Assembly: GCA_026770575.1 (NCBI GenBank)
Contig: MU657647.1
Location: 14,906-37,755, forward strand
From: Pelagophyceae sp. CCMP2097
Lineage: Eukaryota > Sar > Pelagophyceae
Length of the DNA stretch: 22,850 nucleotides
Direction of reading: 5' to 3'
Part shown: positions 1 to 7,547 of the stretch, piece after piece
How positions within the stretch are numbered: the first letter of the stretch is position 1
Layout: the number at the start of each line of letters is the position of its first letter
Made by a program: the position numbers and the translations under genes
Notes under the pieces: model-generated
Databases searched by the model: none
What the model saw: only the letters and a program-made list of their open reading frames with translations
What the model was told of the DNA's origin: nothing

Positions 1-238
1 ATATGCTGGACGGCGCCCGGGAAAAACGCTGTTCGCTTTGGAAATGAGCCGCCGGCGAGAACCGCTGCGTGTACCTGAGCACCCCACAAGCCCATCGAAA
101 TCGCCCAGCTAGACAGAACGGTATGTGTCCTTCGGAACACTCGACCGCTTTTCCTCCCTGCGAGCGCCGCCGATCTGCACGGGAGTCGCACACTGCACTC
201 AACGCCGCTTTCCGGTCTATAAATTAACACCCTCTTGC
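1..238. other. Non-coding flank left of the first mobile element
   Basis: No open frame, RNA gene or recognised repeat is visible. A TATA-like stretch (TCTATAAATTAA, about 216-227) lies just before the mobile element, but no gene follows that it could serve. Confidence 0.5.
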
Positions 239-671
239 TAAGGTAGGACTTAGTTGCTGGAGTTGGAGTTGATTAAAGCCTCTGTATTTTCCCAGTTGAG
301 TTGAGTGAGTTGTCGGTCAAAATATTCGAGGCAACTGGGCCAGTCGTTAGTTGTCAATCAAATTTTCGTCAACTCATTTAGAGTTGGTTTTGACGGAAAA
401 ACATAGAAACTCGGGTATTTTTAGTTGAAAATGGGTAAAAAAGGCTCATAATAGGGTAAATGTCGAATAATTGACAGCAATTTCGCCTTGAAATATTTGG
501 ATCTGACTAATGCTGTCTCAACTCAACTTGGAGGTAGTTGGCTCATCGACCGCCGAATAACTAACTCGAGGCGAGTTGGATGCCACTCTCCCAATTACGA
601 GTTAGTTGGCGGCCGAAAAGCAAGGATAACTCGCCATAAACAAGTTGAAAAAATAACTAAGTCCTACCTTA
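239..671. mobile_element. MITE copy 1 (TA-flanked, 15-bp terminal inverted repeats)
   Basis: The element begins TA+AGGTAGGACTTAGTT (239-255) and ends with its exact reverse complement plus TA (655-671). A TA on each side is the hallmark of Tc1/mariner-type insertion (established knowledge). The body is AT-rich and full of GAGTTG/CAACTC and AGTTG words near both ends, which could be subterminal transposase-binding repeats (inference). The open frame at 488-712 runs out of the element and resembles no transposase, so the copy is non-autonomous. A nearly identical inverted copy lies at 22394-22815. Confidence 0.85.
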
Positions 672-1332
672 CCTCATGCCACATCAAAGGACCCGAAGGG
701 CCCTTGCCGTAAACTGATGTTGATTAAACGGCAAGGACCCTTCAACTTCGGATCCTCAAAAAGAGATTTAGGCGCACTGTCGAATTAGATTATCACCGGA
801 AATCTATTAACTATTTTTGGCTCGTGAAGGCGGCTGGCGCTGCGCCGGCCACTCCCGCGAGACGCCCTGGGCGCGCTTGTTTGGCTTTTTCGTCCACTGT
901 CTTATTTTGGCGAGTCTCTGCGAAAGCTTCTTAATTCGTAGTTAATCAAGTCTAAACCTTAGGGCCCAAATCAAAAGTCGATGAAGGCGCCAATGAGTTC
1001 CCGGCCAATTGAGACAGACGTTAGGGGCACTGTGCCCGAACGTTATGTCCAAATTGGCCGGCAATTCCTTGCCTCCAAAGTAGGCTACTAAAATTTCACG
1101 GTTTGAGACGTTGCTTCTTCGCGCGCTGGTCTCCGAGGCGCCAACTTATACGACTGGAGGGGGGCGGCAAGAGCGCACGCGCTAAAAAAAAGTTATCTTC
1201 GGCGATTTCTGTTGTGCAAATTCGACAGTGACGATTGCTGATGCACGCTCGCCCGCCGCCGCTGCCTCCGCTCTTCCCCTTCTCTCCATTTCCTTTTGCG
1301 AATGCCCCGCGCTGTTTGAGGGTTTGATTTAA
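672..1332. other. Intergenic region with two hairpins, no gene seen
   Basis: No convincing coding frame. One imperfect hairpin has arms at 698-710 and 728-740 (13 bp, one mismatch). A larger palindrome at 1001-1061 is listed separately. Base composition is mixed, with an AT-rich stretch around 890-960. Confidence 0.5.
1001..1061. repeat. 61-bp near-palindrome
   Basis: CCGGCCAATT at 1001-1010 pairs with AATTGGCCGG at 1052-1061. Between them GACGTTAGGGGCAC and GTGCCCGAACGTT also pair with small interruptions, so almost the whole segment folds on itself. It may be a tiny foldback element or the remnant of two inverted-repeat ends. No function is evident. Confidence 0.6.
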
Positions 1333-1938
1333 TAGAGAGCTTCACTTTTTCTAACCAGTTTCTAACTAGAAAAAGTGAACCTCGGGGTTCAGGCGATAGT
1401 TAGAAAAACTTTATGGAGTTAGAGCCAAGCCGACCGGGCTGCGCGCATCTCCTTCTCCGGCCGATGCGCCCCGCGCGCTCAGATCCGCCAGACTCGACGA
1501 AGGAAAATATAACGCACTTGCATTCAACGGCGAGTCAACGGCATTTGGATTCAAATTAGATCCGCACGTCGCCTTTGGAATGGCGCCCGAGGACGACGCC
1601 GCGGAGACGACGGGCGAGGAGAAGATGGACGTCGCGGCGGACGCTGCCCAGGTTGCCTCCGTGATGGTCGTGTCCAGCGGCCTCAAGCGCGGGCGCGGCG
1701 TGCTCGTCGACGCGCGTGGATTTGAATCGTACGCGATAAGTCCGTTCAACTCTCTCTTTTCCTGTTGTGCAAGGTCAGTTCGACGCAAATACACGAGTTT
1801 CTAACTAGTTTCTAACTCGAATTTTCTAACTGCTAGTTAGAAATCTGGAGTTTCTAACCAGTTTCTAACTGGTTTGACGCAATTACACGAGTTTCTAACC
1901 AGTTTCTAACCAGTCAGAAAAAAAAGTGAAGCTCTCTA
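1333..1938. mobile_element. TA-flanked inverted-repeat element with GC-rich cargo
   Basis: The left end TAGAGAGCTTCACTTTTT (1333-1350) is the exact reverse complement of 1921-1938, giving 16-bp inverted repeats bounded by TA on both sides. Both ends carry clustered copies of GTTTCTAACYRG (1351-1369 and about 1795-1916), probably subterminal repeats. The middle (about 1430-1760) is strikingly GC-rich and coding-like. One frame starts at an ATG at 1580 and runs to 1804, encoding an acidic then basic 74-residue peptide with no recognised domain. No transposase is seen. Capture of a host gene fragment is an inference. Confidence 0.75.
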
Positions 1939-2295
1939 CAAGATGGTTCGGGCATGAAACTGCTGAATTTCTCGCGGAAATTTGAGAAGGTCTTTGGAGG
2001 TATAGTTGCTGGGGTCGTATGCGGGGCGCCGAGACGCCTCCAGCGCCGGAGGGTAAAATTTGGCACGTCTTATATGGGCCGAGAAAATTGATTTGGCGAC
2101 TTTGGCGACGGCCGTTAACACCCAAGGGCACCTCCGATTTTTGTTCACCAGCCGCCGATGGGCGCGTAAGGCCGTTTGTAAGACGGCTACGTCGAGCAAC
2201 CTCTGGAATACCTTGCCTAAATTCTGCGGGGAGGTTCTTAACAAGCTCCAGTTGACCCGTATTTTTTAAAAAAACGGGCGTTTCTTCTCTCTATT
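1939..2295. other. Intergenic spacer between two mobile elements
   Basis: Frames are open on both strands (102 codons on minus, 1936-2244), but none shows a recognisable motif. Positions 1939-1961 match, in reverse complement and with one difference, the sequence around 2814-2836. The preceding element therefore seems to have inserted at a TA inside a dispersed repeat. Confidence 0.4.
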
Positions 2296-2626
2296 TGTGG
2301 CTGGGGAAGATAGAAATGGACTTTTACTCCGGGTATATCAAATCCGAGTTAGCCCGCCTAAGGTGTAGAGTTCAGCGAGCCGGATCGGCTCGTCCAAACG
2401 CCGCCTTCTAACTCGTCGTCCTCGAAGCGCAGTGCCTTGGGGAAGGTAGGAATTGAACAAAAAAGGGCGCGTTTCTCTTTTTTTTCAAACGAGTTTTTTC
2501 GCTGTGCGTGATCGCGCGCTCGCGCGGAGCGCGCTCAGATCACTAAAACCACCCCAGCACTAAATCACGTTTTCCTCGATAACTACCCTCGCCAATAAGA
2601 GTGCATTTCTATCTTCCCCAGCCACA
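2296..2626. mobile_element. 331-bp element with perfect 23-bp terminal inverted repeats
   Basis: Positions 2296-2318 (starting TGTGGCTGGGGAAGATAG) are repeated exactly, inverted, at 2604-2626. The enclosed 285 bp hold no gene. A TTT lies next to both outer ends and could be a short target duplication, but the run is too simple to be sure. Size, perfect ends and lack of coding capacity fit a non-autonomous DNA transposon of undetermined superfamily. Confidence 0.65.
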
Positions 2627-3387
2627 TTTGAGGAAAATATGGTGTGTGTTTATAGCTACGTATGTGTAAAATCGGCTGTAACTTTTGCAAGAGATGGTCA
2701 ATCGTGAAAGTAGATGTCTCGCGGACTTTTCCTTGGGGTGCTTGCGCGGGCACCGGAAGCTCCAGTCGAAGGTCGCAATATTTTTGTCAAAAAAACGGCG
2801 CAATGCAATATCAGTTTCATGCCCGAACCAGCTTGTAATAGGAATTCCTACAAGGGGCATCGGCGATAAAGCCAGTCTCAAGTGACGCAGAGTTGTGGCT
2901 CCCAGAAGCCGCCTACGGGGGTGTGCGTGGTCGCTATGGGCTTCCCTGTCCCCTGGGGTGTCCGTGAAATGATCAGCCTCGAGAAGGGCGCCTTGCAAGG
3001 GCGTGAACAAGCGCTTCCCCCAATATTTTGGACTTGATAAAATCTTAATTTGCCTCCTTACCTTGATTTTGACTTGATTTTGCCTCCTCTATCGGAAAGG
3101 TTCGGGCCCGGCTGCCAACTGCAGGACCTCACGGATCGAAATTCTAGCTATGTGACGGGGCGGTTCCATACGTACTGAGGTGGTATATGACCGATCCTGT
3201 ACGATTGCCGCGAGTGGCGCTTCAGACGAGCCAAAACTGACGTTTTTATTTTCAGTTTGAGCGTTTTAAACAGACAATTTCTACAGGATCGGGCATCGTG
3301 GGACTCAGCGCGACGTCCCCTACCACCTCCAACAGGAGCAAAACAGCCCCCGACGAAAACTGCAGTTGGCAGTAAGTCCTTTGGGTT
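2627..3387. repeat. Intergenic region containing a dispersed repeat
   Basis: No gene is supported. A minus-strand frame (2609-3010, 133 codons) has no recognisable domain. Positions 2846-2880 recur exactly at 22816-22850, the last 35 bases of the window, so at least this part belongs to a repeat family whose extent cannot be seen here. Positions 2814-2836 also recur inverted at 1939-1961. Two short copies of CTTGATTTTG(A/C)CT(T/C) occur around 3060-3085. Confidence 0.5.
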
Positions 3388-4901
3388 CTAACCGATCCCC
3401 CTTGTAGTCAGTAACTTTAAACAGTGACGATGTCCGCACAGTCGCCGGCCCATGTCGCCGAGCCTGAAGCCTTTTGGGAACGGGTCGCGCGCATCGAGGA
3501 AGACCTCTGCGAGCTGCGTCACGTACGCGCTCCCTTGGATGCTCGGGACCACGGCCGGAAGGCCGCCGACCTACGCACGTCGATGCGCGCACCGTCGGCA
3601 GCGCCGCACGGACCTCGGTCTCCGCGAGGAGGCGGCCCGTGAACGTCGAGCCGAGGATGCACTCGTGGACGAACGCCTCGCCCAAGGCCAGGTCGCCGCG
3701 CGCGTGCCGCACGGCCATGACGGCGCACGTGCCCGAGCCGCACGCCGAGCGGTCGAGCATGGCCCTCCACGTCGACGGCCGCGCCCAGTCGAGGTCGTCG
3801 TTGCTCATGACGACTGCATTCCTGCCGTCGACGCCTACGCCCGCGCCGTTCCGCGGCGGCATGGCAGTGCCCGACGACGCGGCGGGGGTACCTGGCGTTT
3901 GCGACTCGTCTGTGAATACGAGGATGTCGCAGCCGTCGTAGTCCACCGTCGGGTGTTTCACGGAGTGCTGCTCGCGCGCCGCCACCTTGATCATCTCGCC
4001 GAGCCTGCAACGCCGTCGGCGCCCGCCGACGCCGCAAAGGTGGACCTGCAGATTTCGGCCGCGTTGCGGGGTTCGAGCGCGAGGCCGAGCTGCCGTGCGT
4101 CGACGACGGCGTACCATATGCCGCCGAACGCGACGTCGACGTCGACGTCGCCCACGTTCGGCACGCTGACGACGGCGCCGCGCAGCGCCACAAAGGCGGG
4201 CGCGTTGACAAACGACACCGACTCGCACTTGCACCCGCGGCACTGCGCCGTGCACTGCACGTTTCCGCCGGGCGCCTGGAGGGTGCACTTCGTGACGGGC
4301 TCGACCATGGGCAGTAGGCCCGTCTCCAGCAGCGCGGTGACGACGCAGATGAGGTTGTGGCCCGACATTAGAGGCCAGATGGCGTTCTGCTCGCCCACGA
4401 CAAAGCCAAAGTTACCCGACGGCTGCCTGGCCCGGGTGCGGTGCGGAGACGCCGACAAACCGGCGGGCGGACGCCGGAGGCGCGCTTGAAGATGAAGTTG
4501 ACGTTCCTACGACGTCGGCCGCGTCGGCGCTCGAGGCCGCTCCGGCGGCTCGACGGCGGGGGCGCGGCGGCGGCTCACTGGCAGGGGTAGCCGCGCGGCT
4601 CGTGGATCAGCAGCGCGCGCAGATTGTCGTGGTCCCGCATCATCGTCGCCCGCTTCTCGAGCCTCGAGTGGCCATTAGGTCCGCAGGGGTCCGCAGAGGT
4701 CCGCAGGTGGGCCGCAGAGGCCCGCGTGGGTCCGCGTCGGCTCCGGGGCGCGGCGGAAGATGCGCACATGGTGTTTCCCGCGACAGGCGGCAGGCCGTCG
4801 ACGACGACGCGCGCGGGCTCGCCGCCGCAGTGGCAATCGACGACGCGGAGCGAGACGCGCGACGCCGACCGCACGCGGCGCAGTGCCTCCGCCCACGGCA
4901 T
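3388..4901 (-). CDS. Proline racemase / hydroxyproline epimerase superfamily protein with a Ser/Cys active-site pair
   Basis: Six exons on minus: 4768-4901, 4579-4662, 4473-4506, 4046-4422, 3614-4004 and 3388-3570 (400 residues; introns 105, 72, 50, 41 and 43 nt). Family motifs appear in order: VVDCHCGGEPARVVVDGLPP (20-39), HEPRGYPCQNVNF (65-77), MSGHN (103-107), DRSACGSGT (294-302) and DPFPKGF in the last exon. These enzymes epimerise or dehydrate proline or hydroxyproline using two active-site residues. Here the first is Ser104 where proline racemase has Cys, and the second is Cys298. The superfamily includes Ser-Cys members, some acting as hydroxyproline 2-epimerases, so the substrate is uncertain. 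I chose the ATG at 4899-4901 because it lies just before the conserved N-terminus; an in-frame ATG at 4988 is possible. No targeting signal is evident. Confidence 0.88.
4663..4767 (-). repeat. GC-rich minisatellite inside racemase intron 1
   Basis: Within this 105-nt intron, about 4678-4741 contains five or six imperfect copies of a GGTCCGCAG-type unit 9-12 bp long. The intron length is a multiple of three and has no stop in the gene frame, so retention would insert 35 residues rather than truncate the protein. The splice is supported because joining the exons gives GNTMLEKRATMM, as expected for the family. Confidence 0.6.
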
Positions 4902-5873
4902 GGCCGAACTGCCACGCGCCGCGGGACGGGCCCTTTGAAGCACGCCGCCGCGCGTCGAGCGTCGGAGCGGCGGATCGCGATCGAACAAAAAGTTGCTTTG
5001 TGGACAAGGGGGGGTCCGGTTTACAGAAAGGGCGCGACGTCAAGACTGTAACCCGACCTTTTGAGGTATACCGACTAAATTCGACCCAAGGAACGCGCTC
5101 GCGCGATCTCCGGTGACATTCGCGACTTGTGGGAAAAGTTAGCAAAAACGGGTCAAAAACGGGTCAAAACGGCCTTTTGGGGTTATGGTTTCTTGCGCGC
5201 GGTCGCAATCGGCCGTCCAGCGCGGCAGGCGCCCGCAGGCACCTCCGAGACCTCTCCTGCCAAAAAAGATATGGGGTCAGACGCTGTTGGACGTCTGGGG
5301 AAGCTCGCTTGTACCGAAATGGAAATCGCCGCGGTTTGGCTCGTTGGCCCCGCCAATCCGAGGGGCTGCGCGGTGGGCACATCGGCCATGACCCAAGGAC
5401 GGACGCTGCCGCTTCAATCCTTCGCTGTAATGTGGGTTATGGTCGTCCCAGCATCGTATCGCTCAGACCGATACGATGGATGGTCGTCGTGGAAGCGCCC
5501 CTAGTCGATATGTTTTCCGGCAGCTTTTTCGGTTGGGTCATGCCGCACGTAGTTGATCAGCGGGCCCGAGGAGAGTTGCGCACAGCTGGTTGCGCATGAA
5601 AATACGAGATTTTAGCGATAATCCAAGGGTGGCGGGCACGCAGTTCATGCGAGGAGTGGGGGCTCCTATGGACCCAAAAACAGGACCGCCGCGGCCTATA
5701 GGACCCATATACCTACTGCAAACTTCCTCGAGGTGGATAGCGTGCGTAAACGAGTCGTATAGGGTAGGGTACTCGTATATCCATGCGGTTCCGACGTTCC
5801 ATAGAGACCTGCGCCACGTGCACGACGGCTTCGGCGCTGTGCCCTTCTTGGCGCCAACTGTCTTCGTGCCGCC
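4902..5873. other. Intergenic region with repeat R1 and other repeats
   Basis: No gene is supported. It holds a degenerate repeat (4997-5064) related to an inverted copy at 7257-7332, a tandem of about 11 bp (CAAAAACGGGT, 5143-5173), and dispersed repeat R1 (5313-5445). The part from 5590 on is open in several frames without recognisable motifs. It may contain the promoter of the following plus-strand gene. Confidence 0.5.
5313..5445 (+). repeat. Dispersed repeat R1, intact copy (empty site)
   Basis: Starts ACCGAAATGGAAATCGCCGC and ends GGGTTATGGTCG. The same sequence recurs, about 95% identical by eye, at 21628-21701 and 22327-22386, where it is split by a 617-bp transposon. In this copy GGGCACATCGGCCATGACC is continuous, so it records the locus before insertion. 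Confidence 0.8.
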
Positions 5874-6739
5874 ATGGGGAAGGGCGGCCGTGGAGTGGTC
5901 AAGGACAAATTTGGGAAGTGCAAACGACAGTCCAACAGGAAGCCGAAGGCGGTGAAGTCGGCGAAAGGCACATTTCGATTGCGCCGGAGGGCGCGGCACA
6001 GGGCGCAGACTGCCTGGCGAGGTGGTCGGCGGCGGAGTGCAGCTCAGAGCCGAAAAGGGCGGGGTGCTCGCTCGACTGCAGTGCAGACGTCGGACTCCTG
6101 CGTCTTCATTCACCGTGCCACTGCGACGACTATGCGACGACGGCTTCATCGCACTAACTTAAATACCTCGAGGATACGCTGGACGTGACAAGGAAGAAGC
6201 GGGCCGCTGTACTCGATAGAATCTACGACTTTGACGTCAAACGAAACGTGCTGCTGCCGCCCACGCATGCACAACAAGGCTCAAAGGTCGAATTTATCGT
6301 GGGCGAGCAGGTCCTCGCTTTGTGGAAGAATGATGCAGGCGTCTCCGGCGAGGCCAACACGGCGTTTTACCGTGGCGTGGTGGTCGAAATCTGGGACCAA
6401 ACGCTCACCATCCATTTCGTGAACGAGGAGGGCGGCGAACAATTCGTCTGTAAACAAGACGTACCTAAAGTGCATGTGGTGCGAGACTGCACGCAAGAAC
6501 TTTGCATGACCGAAGGAGCCGTCGTCGACGTCTTAGACGTCGGCGAAGAGCTGGCCGAACTCGCTCTGGAAGGAGCAGCCGAAGCCGCCGAGTTGGAAGA
6601 CGAGTCGGAAGACAAGTCGGACGGCGAGTCGGACGACGAGTTGGACGAAAACTCGGACGAAGACTCGGACGACGTGGATACCGCGACGGACCCCGACGTG
6701 CCGAACGGGCCCGACGGGAACGAGATGGATACTTCGTAA
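5874..6739 (+). CDS. Tudor-like domain protein with acidic C-terminal tail
   Basis: The main exon (6173-6739) is well supported. It encodes a basic start (VTRKKRAAVLDRIYDFD), a segment resembling a Tudor/Royal-family barrel (VGEQVLALWKND...AFYRGVVVEIW...IHFVNEEGG), then about 60 mostly Asp/Glu/Ser residues built from 12-bp GACGAGTCGGAN-type repeats (6599-6675). Royal-family barrels usually read methylated lysine or arginine on histones and other proteins, and acidic tails suit histone-chaperone or chromatin roles; both points are family-level inference. The acceptor AG at 6171-6172 follows a good branch-point-like ACTAAC (6151-6156). The tentative first exon 5874-5951 starts at a favourable GCCATGG, encodes a Lys/Arg-rich leader and joins in phase across a 221-nt intron (215 codons in total, stop included). 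That exon is much less certain than the second. Confidence 0.6.
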
Positions 6740-7547
6740 ACTTTGCGCCATGTAAGTCGAGACACGTCCGGATCCCGCAGGGGTGCATCCTGGGCCGTTC
6801 CACAGCACCAGTTGGCGCTCTATATCATCCCGCCAATGTCACGACGCACCATCCCTGTAGTTACGACTGCCACGCGCACCCGCAAGTTTTCAAATTTGCC
6901 GAGCTCCAGCGCGCCCTTTTGACCCCGAGACCGGCGGCATCGCGAGCAAGTGCGGGGCACTGCTCGACGCCGCCCAACCTCCTCGAGGCCCTCTGCCGGC
7001 CGCTGTACCGACAATGGCACGAAACGACAATTTTGCCTGCGTCTTGTAACACTCTAAAAATGTGTCGACAAGTGCGGACGTCCCCCAAGGACGCCGAGGG
7101 AAGACTGCCACGTGCCCGGAGCGTCGAAAGGGCCGCCAAAAAGGCCGCAAATCTCGATTTTGGCGATTATTTTTACGAAATCGGCGCTATGCCGCGCGAA
7201 TCGCGCGGAAAAAATGCGACCACTCGATTCCCCGCCCCCATTTACCCTCCTATCCATCAAAAGGCCGGGTTACAACACGATACCCGGGCCGTCGACGTTG
7301 AAATTGAAATACCGGAACCCCCCTTTGTGGACCCTTCTCTCTGAGGCTCCTGCGTGTAACGGGGAAACGCGTCGTGGTCGGCGTAAGTGGAAGCACCGCA
7401 GCCGCGGCGCTGCGACGTCCCGGCGCCCTCGGCGGGACTGGACGCACAGACACAAGCGCCCTCGGCGGGACTGAACGCACAGACACAAGTCGCTCGTTAG
7501 AGACCGGCCGCAGAGGCTTCGATTTGCGCCGTGTGGGGCAAAGGTTG
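6740..7547. other. Intergenic region, no gene seen
   Basis: Lies between the 3' ends of the Tudor-like gene (+) and the capping enzyme gene (-). A long plus frame (6502-7344) is an out-of-frame continuation with no motif. It holds a degenerate inverted copy (7257-7332) of the repeat at 4997-5064 and a 33-bp tandem duplication at 7423-7488. Confidence 0.5.
7423..7488. repeat. 33-bp direct tandem duplication
   Basis: Two adjacent copies (7423-7455 and 7456-7488) of a unit beginning GCGCCCTCGGCGGGACTG differ at a single base. The unit length is a multiple of three, but no supported gene covers it. Confidence 0.85.

Noticed and set aside
488..712. 74-codon frame in MITE copy 1
   Set aside because: It crosses the element's end and resembles no transposase.
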